Assembly (NCBI GenBank): GCA_944322925.1 | Contig: CALUQM010000002.1 | Location: 57,860-121,859 of the forward strand | Source: an uncultured Bacteroidales bacterium | GTDB taxonomy: Bacteria > Bacteroidota > Bacteroidia > Bacteroidales > UBA932 | Direction of reading: 5' to 3' | Length of the DNA stretch: 64,000 bases | In this document: in pieces, positions 46,389 to 55,616 of the stretch | Layout of the letters: every line of letters begins with the position of its first letter | Numbering within the stretch: the stretch's first letter is position 1 | The notes under the pieces: generated by a model | Told to the model about the DNA's origin: nothing | The model's input: only the letters and a program-made list of their open reading frames with translations | Databases searched by the model: none | Position numbers and translations under genes: made by a program

Positions 46389-48128
46389 ATGAAAAAGAGC
46401 AATATATTATTTCTTGTCTGCAGTCTTTTCCTTGCTTCATGCGGTTTTGAAGATATGCCATTCGACAAGTATGATCAGGAATTCGTGTTTTCGACCGATG
46501 TCAAGGCTGAAGGCTATGTACTGAGCGTATATACGGGACTTCCTTACAACAAGTCCGATGAGAACGGTTTTACCCGTGTAGACGGGCAGATGCTTTCGTC
46601 GGCCACCGATGAATCTGCTCCTACTGTACCGGGCTCTACGATAATATATCTGACCCAGGGTTCCCTGACATCGAGGAATGCCAATCCTGACGGATGCTGG
46701 GAGGACAACTACATGTTCATCCGCGACGCCATGATAGGTCTCGAAGGGCTGGAGGAATTGCCGGATACTGACGTGGATTTGAAGATCCAGATGGGAGCCG
46801 AACTGAAGTTCCTGCAGGCGTACTATTATTTCGAACTTGTGAAGAGATACGGAGGCGTTCCTATTCTGGACCATGTCTATGATCTTTCCGAAGACCTGAA
46901 TGTGCCCCGTTCATCTTTTGCAGACTGCATAGACCATATAGTCGCACTTTGCGACGAAGCCGAGGAAGGTCTGCCGGAGCCGAGCATAGTAAGTTTCGGA
47001 AGGGCGTCCAAGGGCGCTGCCATGGCGCTGAAGGCAAGGGCTCTGCTTTATGCGGCCAGTCCTCTGTTCAACGGACCGGGGTATGACGGAACGACAAATG
47101 AATTCATCTGTTACGGACAGTACGACCCTTCCCGCTGGGAAGCCGCAGCCGAAGCTGCAGCAGATGTCATAAAGCTCGGATATTATGATATTTACATGCC
47201 GAATGAAATAACGGATGCCTCTACTGACGAGCAGGTGATTTCCAGCGGTTCCGTAAATTACAGAAGACTGTTCAATGTAATAACCGGAAACAAGGAACTG
47301 ATATTGCCGAGAACTTCGAAGGCAGGCAACCAGGTGGAAAAAGACAATTTCCCGGTAGGTATTACCAACGGCAAAGGCCTCACGAGCCCTTCGCAGCAGA
47401 TGGTCGATGCTTACGGCATGGTGAACGGAGTTGCAATAGACGACCTCGAAGGCAGTGCATACGACGCATCGGACCCTTATACGGGCAGAGATCCGAGATT
47501 CTATGCCAGCATTTTCTACAACGGACAGAACTGGGCCGGAACCACGATCGAGACATTCGAAGGCGGTATTCACAATAATACGGAGACATCTACCGTCACT
47601 GGATATTACCTGTCGAAATTCTGTGCCGAGGAGGTCGTGATTTCAGGTACCCCTACGAATACCAACCATTGCTTTCCGCTTTTCCGCTATGCCGAACTTC
47701 TGCTCAACTATGCCGAAGCCGCCAATGAGGCCTACGGACCGGATGAAGATCATTTCGGATGCGGCATGACGGCAAGGGATGCCGTGAAAAAGGTCAGAAG
47801 CCGGGTGCTGCGTCCGTCGGAAACAGATGTAAAGGTTGCCGCCAATGACAGGGACGGCATGAGGGAAGCCATCATGGCTGAACGCCGTGTCGAACTGGCT
47901 TTCGAAGATCACCGATATTACGACCTGAAGAGATGGAAACTCGCCGAAGAAGTCCTGAACGAAAGCATCAGAGGCATGCGCATTGTCAAGGCCGGAGATA
48001 CATTCAACTATGAACCTGTAGACAATGTCGAGAGCAGGACTTTCTCTGCCAAGTTCTATCTGTATCCTATTCCGAACGACGACGTGGTGAACAATACCGC
48101 AATCAGAAGCAACAATCCTCTGTGGTAA
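46389..48128 (+). CDS. SusD-like glycan-binding lipoprotein
   Basis: 579 residues. Lipoprotein signal LVCSLFLASCGFED. SusD/RagB features: GAELKFLQAYYYFELVKRYGGVPIL, ALKARALLYAASPLFN, YDPSRWEAAAEAAADVI and, at the C-terminus, AERRVELAFEDHRYYDLKRWK and LYPIPNDDVVNN. Acts as the surface lid of SusC1 and binds the incoming oligosaccharide. The aromatic binding residues cannot be assigned to a sugar from sequence. It ends 17 bases before SusC2. Confidence 0.93.
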   Translation: MKKSNILFLVCSLFLASCGFEDMPFDKYDQEFVFSTDVKAEGYVLSVYTGLPYNKSDENGFTRVDGQMLSSATDESAPTVPGSTIIYLTQGSLTSRNANPDGCWEDNYMFIRDAMIGLEGLEELPDTDVDLKIQMGAELKFLQAYYYFELVKRYGGVPILDHVYDLSEDLNVPRSSFADCIDHIVALCDEAEEGLPEPSIVSFGRASKGAAMALKARALLYAASPLFNGPGYDGTTNEFICYGQYDPSRWEAAAEAAADVIKLGYYDIYMPNEITDASTDEQVISSGSVNYRRLFNVITGNKELILPRTSKAGNQVEKDNFPVGITNGKGLTSPSQQMVDAYGMVNGVAIDDLEGSAYDASDPYTGRDPRFYASIFYNGQNWAGTTIETFEGGIHNNTETSTVTGYYLSKFCAEEVVISGTPTNTNHCFPLFRYAELLLNYAEAANEAYGPDEDHFGCGMTARDAVKKVRSRVLRPSETDVKVAANDRDGMREAIMAERRVELAFEDHRYYDLKRWKLAEEVLNESIRGMRIVKAGDTFNYEPVDNVESRTFSAKFYLYPIPNDDVVNNTAIRSNNPLW

Positions 48129-48145
48129 CAATAATTGGCAAGTCT

Positions 48146-51100
48146 ATGAAAAAAATAACAAGCATACTGGTAATTTTCCTGACTGCTTTTTTCAGTCTGC
48201 ATGCCCAGTCGCTGAAAGTGTCGGGAATAGTCCTTGATGAAACCAACTACCCTATGGTCGGTGTCGGAGTCATAGAAAAGGGCAATACGTCCAATGGAAC
48301 CGTAACGGACATTGACGGAAAGTTCGAACTGACTGTTGAAGGAAGCGGCAGCATCCTGTCATTGTCCTATATAGGATATGAATCCATGGAAGTCGCCGTA
48401 CAGAGTGCTCCGATGACCATAACCATGACTCCTTCGTCACTGGCTCTGGATGATGTGGTGGTCGTGGCATACGGCGTACAGAAAAAGGAAAGCGTGGTGG
48501 GAGCCATCTCTACTACCACTTCCGAAGATCTGGTCCAGATGGGCAGTCCCAACCTGAGTACGGCCCTTGCCGGAAAAGTTGCAGGTGTGACATTTACAGT
48601 ACCTTCGGGCCGTCCCGGAGATGACGATGCCGAGATATATGTCAGAGGTGTCGCGACACTCAACGGCAATTCTTCGCCTCTTGTCCTTGTCGACGGAGTG
48701 GAAAGGGAATATTCCCAGATAGATCCGGAGGACATAGCTTCCCTTTCAGTATTGAAGGATGCTTCCGCTACTGCAGTGTACGGTGTCCGCGGAGCGAACG
48801 GTGTGATCCTTATCACTACGAAGCGAGGACAGAAAGGCGCGCCTAAATTCAATGTCAGCTACAAGTTCACTCTTCAGCAGCCGACGAGATTGCCTAATTT
48901 CCTCGGTTCTTATGATCATGCGGTCCTTAGAAATGAATCCCTTGCTAATGACGGAGCACTTCCGGCATTTACTCAGGAAGATATAGAACATTACCGTCTC
49001 GGAGATTCTCCGTACACTCATCCGGACAACGATTATGTAAAGGATTTCCTTAGAAAGGTGACTCCGATGCACAAGTTGAATGTCAATGTTAGCGGAGGTA
49101 CGGATTTCGTCAGGTATTATGTTGCTCTCAACGGACTGATGCAGGACGGTATATATAAGCAGTTCGACGGCAAATACCCTTCAAATGCCAATTTCAAGAG
49201 AATCAATCTCAGGGCGAATCTCGATTTCAGCCTGACCAAGACGACTGAGCTCAGCCTTGATCTCAACGGAAGACTCGATCAGAGGCAGAATAATACTCAG
49301 GGTATCAGTGACAACTCTATTTTTACTACAATGTATGAGACTCCGCCGATGGCCTATCCGTATCTCCTTCCTGACGGCTCCTATGGTGCCAGCTCTGACA
49401 GTCAAACGGAAAATCTGCTTGCAGTATTGAGCGACTGGGGATACACCCGTATGGCCGACAATATACTGGAAGGTACGGTAAAACTCAAACAGGATCTGAG
49501 TTTCATTACAAAAGGCCTTTCAGCCAGGGCACAGGTCAGTTTCAACAGTTATTATGAATCAGGAACAAAAGTAAGTTACAGACCGCCGACTTATACGTAT
49601 GTCAGTGAAACTGAAAAGGCAATAGCAAAAGAAGAGGTTGCCCCGTCTATCAGTTCCCTGTCCGGTGACGGTCATCGCCGCCGTACGAATATCGAAGCAG
49701 GACTCGACTATGCCCGTACTTTCGGAGATCACGAGGTCACTGCGATGGCTCTGTACACCCAGACACAGTCCAATACCAACGCGAACCTGCCCCAGGCTTT
49801 TCTCGGAGTTGCCGCAAGGGCTACATACGCTTATAAGGAAAAATATCTTGCGGAAGTCAATCTCGGCTACAACGGCTCCGACCAGTTCGACAAGGAGCAC
49901 CGCTATGCTCTATTCCCGTCATTCGCTCTCGGATACGTTATCTCCAACGAAAGATTCTTCAAGGAAAAAGTTCCTTTCCTTACATTCATGAAACTGAGGG
50001 CAACCTACGGAGAAGTGGGAAATGACAAGATCGGCTCGGACAGATTCATCTATCTTCAGACTTACAATAAAGACGGAGAATACTATTTCGGCAAGAATGA
50101 AGCGTTCGGAGGAATGTCGGCATTGAAGGAGGGAGATCTCGGAAATACCAATGTGACTTGGGAAGTGGGCAAGAAGGCAAACGTAGGTCTCGATCTCGAA
50201 TTCTTCGACAAACTGAGTTTCAATTTCGATATATTCCAGGAAAACAGGGAGAGAATATTCATTGCAAGGAATACTACTCCACAGACCCTCGGAGTAGGTA
50301 CGGCCAAGGAAAATCTCGGAAGAGTGAGGAATCGCGGATTCGAGGTCGAGGCGGCCTACAAGGAAGTCGTGAACAGCAACTTCGACTGGTATATTTCAGG
50401 AATGTTCTCATATTCTCAGAACAAGGTTTTGTACAAGGACGAAGTGGAGCCTAAATACGAATATCTGCGTCAGACAGGTAAGGCCGTAGGACAGTTTTTC
50501 GGGAAGACCGTTCTCAGATATTATACACCGGATGACTTCATAATGGTGGACGGAGTCAGGACATTGAATCCTGAGCTTCCTCAGCCGCAGTATCCGGTAC
50601 AGCCTGGAGACTTCATGTACTGGGACAGGAACGGAGACATGGTTATCGATACCTTCGATGAAGGACCTATCGGAAAGACGAATATCCCGGCTTTCGTATA
50701 TAACCTGACTTTCGGGTTCAATCTGCATAATTTCGATTTCAACATGATGTGGCAGGGAGCCGGAGGTGTCAGCAAGCTGATGACCAAGTCTCTCTATGAA
50801 CCGGTGAGGGAAAGGAACAGATTTCAGGATATTCATCTGTACCGCTGGACTGAAGAACGTTGGAGAAACGGGGAGGAAATCCTCTATCCGCGTCTGTCAA
50901 GTGCCACCAACCAGCATAACCACTGTACCAATACATTCTACCTTAGAGACGGTTCTTATCTGAGGCTGAAAAGTATTGAGATAGGATACACTTTCTCGAA
51001 AAAGATGCTGCGGGTCGTAGGTCTGAATTCTCTCAGAATCTATGTGGGAGGAAACAACCTGCTGACTTTCTCCGAGATCAAGAATTTCGACCCGGAAATG

Positions 51101-51169
51101 GGAGACGCCACGGGATATTTCTATCCTCAGATGAAGATGTGGAATTTTGGAGTGAATATTAATTTCTAA
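48146..51169 (+). CDS. SusC-like TonB-dependent outer-membrane receptor (full form)
   Basis: 1007 residues. The start at 48146 opens a signal peptide (ILVIFLTAFFSLHAQ). It carries the CarboxypepD-regulatory-like domain (residues about 24-100, VSGIVLDETNYPMVGVGVIE), a TonB box (LDDVVVVAYG), the plug (ALAGKVAGVTF, EIYVRGVATL, PLVLVDGVERE, ASATAVYGVRGANGVILITT) and the barrel, which ends MKMWNFGVNINF. It is followed 11 bases later by its SusD2 partner. It is a divergent paralogue of the first SusC, so the locus may import two different products. Confidence 0.95.
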   Translation: MKKITSILVIFLTAFFSLHAQSLKVSGIVLDETNYPMVGVGVIEKGNTSNGTVTDIDGKFELTVEGSGSILSLSYIGYESMEVAVQSAPMTITMTPSSLALDDVVVVAYGVQKKESVVGAISTTTSEDLVQMGSPNLSTALAGKVAGVTFTVPSGRPGDDDAEIYVRGVATLNGNSSPLVLVDGVEREYSQIDPEDIASLSVLKDASATAVYGVRGANGVILITTKRGQKGAPKFNVSYKFTLQQPTRLPNFLGSYDHAVLRNESLANDGALPAFTQEDIEHYRLGDSPYTHPDNDYVKDFLRKVTPMHKLNVNVSGGTDFVRYYVALNGLMQDGIYKQFDGKYPSNANFKRINLRANLDFSLTKTTELSLDLNGRLDQRQNNTQGISDNSIFTTMYETPPMAYPYLLPDGSYGASSDSQTENLLAVLSDWGYTRMADNILEGTVKLKQDLSFITKGLSARAQVSFNSYYESGTKVSYRPPTYTYVSETEKAIAKEEVAPSISSLSGDGHRRRTNIEAGLDYARTFGDHEVTAMALYTQTQSNTNANLPQAFLGVAARATYAYKEKYLAEVNLGYNGSDQFDKEHRYALFPSFALGYVISNERFFKEKVPFLTFMKLRATYGEVGNDKIGSDRFIYLQTYNKDGEYYFGKNEAFGGMSALKEGDLGNTNVTWEVGKKANVGLDLEFFDKLSFNFDIFQENRERIFIARNTTPQTLGVGTAKENLGRVRNRGFEVEAAYKEVVNSNFDWYISGMFSYSQNKVLYKDEVEPKYEYLRQTGKAVGQFFGKTVLRYYTPDDFIMVDGVRTLNPELPQPQYPVQPGDFMYWDRNGDMVIDTFDEGPIGKTNIPAFVYNLTFGFNLHNFDFNMMWQGAGGVSKLMTKSLYEPVRERNRFQDIHLYRWTEERWRNGEEILYPRLSSATNQHNHCTNTFYLRDGSYLRLKSIEIGYTFSKKMLRVVGLNSLRIYVGGNNLLTFSEIKNFDPEMGDATGYFYPQMKMWNFGVNINF

Positions 51170-51180
51170 TCTGAAAAGAT

Positions 51181-53088
51181 ATGGTCAAAAAGTTATATAT
51201 TCCTTTGGTTTTGGGTCTGGCTGCCGTTTTCTGCATGAGCAGCTGCGTAGACAGTTCGAGCCTGCTGGACAAGGAGGAATCGAACGATATCTATGAGGAT
51301 ATGGTTTTCACAGATCCGTATAATGCTATCTGGTTTCTCAACAATATCTACAAAAGCATGAATGACGGGTTCAATGTCTTCGGCTCCGATGATTCGGGAG
51401 GATTTCTTGGAAATGCGGTTGATGAAGGTATCTGGAAGGCCAACTGGGACAATGCCTATAAAATGAGTTCCGGGGCATGGACTACTGAAAATGTCCTGAT
51501 CAATTATAATCCGTGGAAAAAATATTATACGGCAATAAGAGCAGCATGCAAGTTTCTCGAGCATGCTGACGAGATTCCGGATTCGGTAGAGCCGTTCGTC
51601 GATGCCGGCGTGAGGAACAGGATGAAAGGGGAAGCAAGATTCCTGAGGGCTTATTTTTACGGAGAGCTTCTGAAGTTCTACGGTGGAGTTCCGCTTATTA
51701 CAAGGACTCTTGCTCCGTCCGAGTCTGAAGAACTGCACAAACCGAGGGCGATGTTCGATGACGTGGTAGACTATATATGTACCGAAGCCATGGCTGCGGC
51801 AGAGGTTCTGCCTCATGTCAACGAATACGCCGATTCCGACTGGGGTCGTGCTACCAAGGGCGCCTGCTATGCTCTGGTATCGAGAGTGAGACTGATGGCT
51901 GCAAGTCCGCTGTTCAATGACCCTGAGAACCCTTCCGGAACGGAATGGAGGGGGCAGTACGATCCCGAAAAATGGAAACTGGCTGCCGAAGCCGCAAAAT
52001 ATTTCCTTGAAAATACCAACAACCAGTACAGTCTCCATCAGAGTACGAATCCAGCAAGATACGGAGACTATGAAGATCTTTACCTTCGCAGGTACAGTCC
52101 GGAAATAATATTGGCTTACCAGCAGAAGCAGTTTGCTGTCCGTCTTGAACGCAACTGTCTTCCAGGTCAATTGTTCAACTATGCTTTCGGTGTCCTGAAC
52201 AATTTTCCGACACTTAATACGGTAGCTGAATACGAGGTTGTCAAACTTGATGCTGACGGCAATATTGAATCATCGCATCTTCTCGGTCTTGAGAAACTTC
52301 TCGATCTTTATGAATCAGGCTCGGTAGATCCGGAAAGCGGATTCGATCCTCAGAATCCGTATGTCAACCGCGATCCGAGATTCTATCAGTCAGTATGGTA
52401 TAATGGAGAGGCATGGCCTGCTCGAGGGACGACCGAGGCGAATACCATAAAATTTGAAACATATTCTGGCGGTACGCACGATGCGGCAGACAAAGGCTTC
52501 TATTGCACCGGATTTTTCAACAGGAAATTTTTGGATGCATGGGCCAACCTTACAGGATATGGCGTAAATTTGAATGTGAATCATAACTTCATCATTTTCC
52601 GCTATGCCGAGATTCTGATGAATTATGCCGAGGCTGTAAATGAGGCTTTCGGGGATCCGGATGCTGTCCCTCCTGGATATCCGATGTCTGCCAGAGAAGC
52701 CGTCAATCAGGTAAGGGCCAGGGCAAAATACCCGTCCTACGATGTACCTGATTTCAAGTGGCCTGCCGGAATGCCGAAAAGTGCAATGGGGCAGAGTATG
52801 CCTCCGATTCCTGAAGGCCTCAGCCAGGATGAAATGAGAGAATGGATCATTCACGAAAGATGGATAGAATTTTTCCAGGAAGAATTCAGGTATTTCGACC
52901 TCAACAGATGGAAAATGAGGACTCCGGTGACTATCTACAAGCAGGATATCACCAAGAACGGAGACAAACTTACTTTTTCGGTATCCCAGTTGATAACAAA
53001 GACATGGAATGACAAGTTCTATCTCTTCCCTATCCAGGAAGACGAAATGAACAAGACGCCTGAATACGTACAGAACCCTGGATGGTAG
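51181..53088 (+). CDS. SusD-like glycan-binding lipoprotein
   Basis: 635 residues. Lipoprotein signal LVLGLAAVFCMSSC. Family segments are RMKGEARFLRAYFYGELLKFYGGVPLI, ALVSRVRLMAASPLFND, a YDPEKWKLAAEAAKYFLE tetratrico-like helix pair and, at the end, HERWIEFFQEEFRYFDLNRWKM. It pairs with the full-length SusC2. It is longer than SusD1 by 56 residues, mostly in the central loops. The GH51-like gene starts 20 bases after it. Confidence 0.93.
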   Translation: MVKKLYIPLVLGLAAVFCMSSCVDSSSLLDKEESNDIYEDMVFTDPYNAIWFLNNIYKSMNDGFNVFGSDDSGGFLGNAVDEGIWKANWDNAYKMSSGAWTTENVLINYNPWKKYYTAIRAACKFLEHADEIPDSVEPFVDAGVRNRMKGEARFLRAYFYGELLKFYGGVPLITRTLAPSESEELHKPRAMFDDVVDYICTEAMAAAEVLPHVNEYADSDWGRATKGACYALVSRVRLMAASPLFNDPENPSGTEWRGQYDPEKWKLAAEAAKYFLENTNNQYSLHQSTNPARYGDYEDLYLRRYSPEIILAYQQKQFAVRLERNCLPGQLFNYAFGVLNNFPTLNTVAEYEVVKLDADGNIESSHLLGLEKLLDLYESGSVDPESGFDPQNPYVNRDPRFYQSVWYNGEAWPARGTTEANTIKFETYSGGTHDAADKGFYCTGFFNRKFLDAWANLTGYGVNLNVNHNFIIFRYAEILMNYAEAVNEAFGDPDAVPPGYPMSAREAVNQVRARAKYPSYDVPDFKWPAGMPKSAMGQSMPPIPEGLSQDEMREWIIHERWIEFFQEEFRYFDLNRWKMRTPVTIYKQDITKNGDKLTFSVSQLITKTWNDKFYLFPIQEDEMNKTPEYVQNPGW

Positions 53089-53108
53089 TTGTTGATAACA
53101 AAACGTTT

Positions 53109-54518
53109 ATGAAAAAGATTCTGACATTGGCCGGCCTTGCCGCCATGATTCCGATATTGATTTCCCAGAGCTGTTCGGCTCCGGAAACCGACCTTGTACT
53201 CAGTGCTGACATGGACGCGGCTCCGGTCGGAACGGTAAGCGAACGCCTGCTCGGCTTCAATATAGTCTACGCCAAGAATCCGGATTCGCTTTGGACGTCA
53301 GGAGTGCTGTCCAGAGCTATCAAGGACGTGAATCCCGGCTTTCTCCGTTATCCCGGAGGAACGGTCAACACGTATTTCCACTGGGAGCACCCTACCGGAA
53401 ACGGCTGGGAAGATCTCTGGGATCCGGCATACGATACGGCAAGGGACAGGCCGGCGTCCGAATACATGGATATCGACGAATACATAGCTCTTGTGAAAGA
53501 AACCGGTGCGGAACCGCTTGTCGGCATAAATGTCAATTCCGGATTCCGTTGGGGCCGTGTCGAGGAGGGGATACAGGAAGCCCTGAGGCTGATGAAATAC
53601 TGCAGGGACAAGGGCCTCGACGTAAAATACTGGTATATGGGAAACGAACCGTACATGCACGACTGCAACGGAGGTGCGAGTACACCTGCGGAATACGGGG
53701 AGATGATCAATGCCTTCGTGCCGAGGATGCGCGAGTTCGATCCCGACATCAAAATCGTCGCCAACTGGCATGCCACTTTCCGGAAGCACGGCGGACAGTA
53801 TGACGAGCTCTTCGCAGTTGCCGGCAAGAACATAGATGTCGTGGATGTCCATTGGTACTGCATGTGGGGCAATGCTTCATGGGATCAGTGGCTTTCCAGA
53901 ACGCCGTGCGGAGTCTTTACCGGGGATTCCTACGAAAGCGAAATCCGGCAGTTCAGGGAGATTGCCGCAAGGAACGGCTATCCTGACACGGAGCTGGCGA
54001 GTCTGGAATGGAACGTAGGACCCGGGAAACGCAGCAAAGGTCCGCGACTTACCCCTGACCAGAGCGCCCTTATCCAGTCGGAAATGCTGATACAGTTTAT
54101 CCGCGGAGGTCTCGACATGGCCACCTTCTGGCCTCTGTTCTGGGACAGCGAATTCGGTTTCCGCAGCTTTTTCGACAAACAGACAGGCAAGCCTCAGCCG
54201 ATCAGCGAAATCATGAAGATTTTTGGCCGCTTCCAGGGAATGGACGTGATGGATTTCTCCCTGGAGGGACCTGGTGAAAGTATAGTGGCTGCGGCTGTCA
54301 GGGACAAGGGAAAGGAAGAAATGCACCTCTGCATACTGAACAAGAATGATTGTGAAGTGAGTGTTTCACTGGATATCGCCGGCAGCAAGAAACGGGCACA
54401 AATAGAAAATTATCATATTTCCTCCGATCTCCGTGACTTGCTTCACGATCCTTCTTTAAGGACAAGGACAGACAATGTCATCCTCAAACCGTATTCTCTG
54501 ACATTCATAACATTGTAA
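53109..54518 (+). CDS. GH51-like glycosidase lipoprotein, alpha-L-arabinofuranosidase-like
   Basis: 469 residues; the start at 53109 gives a lipoprotein signal (AAMIPILISQSC). It has LLGFNIVYAKN, the RYPGGTVNTYFHWEHP strand, the acid/base Glu180 in YMGNEPYM and the nucleophile Glu300 in SLEWNVGPG. These follow the GH51 layout, in clan GH-A. A C-terminal beta domain ends in KPYSLTFITL. It shares its overall plan with the leftward enzyme at 41874. Exact specificity is not known; arabinofuranosyl or a similar furanoside is a guess. Third in line after the Sus genes. Confidence 0.8.
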   Translation: MKKILTLAGLAAMIPILISQSCSAPETDLVLSADMDAAPVGTVSERLLGFNIVYAKNPDSLWTSGVLSRAIKDVNPGFLRYPGGTVNTYFHWEHPTGNGWEDLWDPAYDTARDRPASEYMDIDEYIALVKETGAEPLVGINVNSGFRWGRVEEGIQEALRLMKYCRDKGLDVKYWYMGNEPYMHDCNGGASTPAEYGEMINAFVPRMREFDPDIKIVANWHATFRKHGGQYDELFAVAGKNIDVVDVHWYCMWGNASWDQWLSRTPCGVFTGDSYESEIRQFREIAARNGYPDTELASLEWNVGPGKRSKGPRLTPDQSALIQSEMLIQFIRGGLDMATFWPLFWDSEFGFRSFFDKQTGKPQPISEIMKIFGRFQGMDVMDFSLEGPGESIVAAAVRDKGKEEMHLCILNKNDCEVSVSLDIAGSKKRAQIENYHISSDLRDLLHDPSLRTRTDNVILKPYSLTFITL

Positions 54519-54535
54519 TCATTAATCCGAAGATC

Positions 54536-55615
54536 ATGAAAAGATTTGCCATTGTTCCGGTTCTGGCACTGTTGGTATCAGCCTGCCAGTCCGCGCCTGA
54601 AGTACAGTATATGACTGTCTTCGGAAATACCCATTCGCACTGCAATTATTCCGGGGACATAGCGAAATTCAAAGCCAAGAAAGGTTTGTCGCTGGATCCG
54701 AAAAATACCGTGGACAATCACTACAGGATTGCAAAGGAAAACGGCTATGATTTCTACTGCGTCACCGATCATTCCCAATATCCGGAATACACTCAGGAAG
54801 CCTGGAAAGACATCAAGGCCAAGGCCATAGCCTATACCGACGCTGCATTCGTGGGACTGAGAGGCTACGAGCATTCGGAAAACGACGGTCCCGACGGAAC
54901 CGGACACATGAATGTCTACAATTCCGCGACTTTCCTCAATGCCCTGGCGGACAGCGTGAGCATAGAATTTTTCCATAACTGGCTCGCAAGGCCTGAAAAC
55001 GATGCCGTGATAGCCGGATTCAATCATCCGCAGATCAATGCCTACAATGACTTCGCCTGCTACAATGAAGAGGCGCGCGACAATTTCAAGATCATTGAAC
55101 TCATCAACGGAAGCAAGCCTCGGTTCTATCCTTCTTTCCTTAACGCTCTGTCCAAAGGCTGGAAAGTCTCTCCTGTGGCCGGCTGCGACAACCACGGGTG
55201 GGAAGGCATAGCCAAATGGCAGTGCAGGACAGGCCTTCTTGTCACCGAACTGACACAGGACGGTGTTCTCGACGCCATGGCAAACAGAAGGACGTATGCC
55301 GTGATGGACAAGAATCTGGAAATCAGCTATACGGTGAACGGCCGGATCATGGGTTCGGATATCGAGAAGGCTTCCAAGTATAAATTCGACATCAAAGTAA
55401 ATGAACCCGATACCGACAATCCCGAGCAGAAGATAACGAAGATAGAAGTCGTCACGGAAGACGGCGAGGTGGTCGCTTCTGCGGATTTCGATGCGTACAG
55501 CGTGAACTGGAAACCGCAGGTCAGCGGGGACAATGCTTATTATTTCGTCCTCGTGTACAATGCCTCCAGAACAGACGGGCCGGTGGCATTCGTCGCTCCG
55601 GTATGGATAATCTGA
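54536..55615 (+). CDS. PHP-domain (CehA/McbA-like) metallohydrolase lipoprotein 1
   Basis: 359 residues. Lipoprotein signal LALLVSACQS. PHP-type metal motifs are clear: NTHSHCNYSGD (His33, His35), CVTDHSQYPEY, GYEHSEND, GFNHPQ and, later, AGCDNHGW. A C-terminal immunoglobulin-like domain (from about residue 270) completes it. PHP proteins hydrolyse phosphate esters or related bonds at a two- or three-metal site. Members are usually cytosolic, whereas this one should be anchored to the envelope. It has the same layout as the next gene, 1 base away, so the pair is a tandem duplicate. Confidence 0.8.
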   Translation: MKRFAIVPVLALLVSACQSAPEVQYMTVFGNTHSHCNYSGDIAKFKAKKGLSLDPKNTVDNHYRIAKENGYDFYCVTDHSQYPEYTQEAWKDIKAKAIAYTDAAFVGLRGYEHSENDGPDGTGHMNVYNSATFLNALADSVSIEFFHNWLARPENDAVIAGFNHPQINAYNDFACYNEEARDNFKIIELINGSKPRFYPSFLNALSKGWKVSPVAGCDNHGWEGIAKWQCRTGLLVTELTQDGVLDAMANRRTYAVMDKNLEISYTVNGRIMGSDIEKASKYKFDIKVNEPDTDNPEQKITKIEVVTEDGEVVASADFDAYSVNWKPQVSGDNAYYFVLVYNASRTDGPVAFVAPVWII

Positions 55616-55616
55616 T

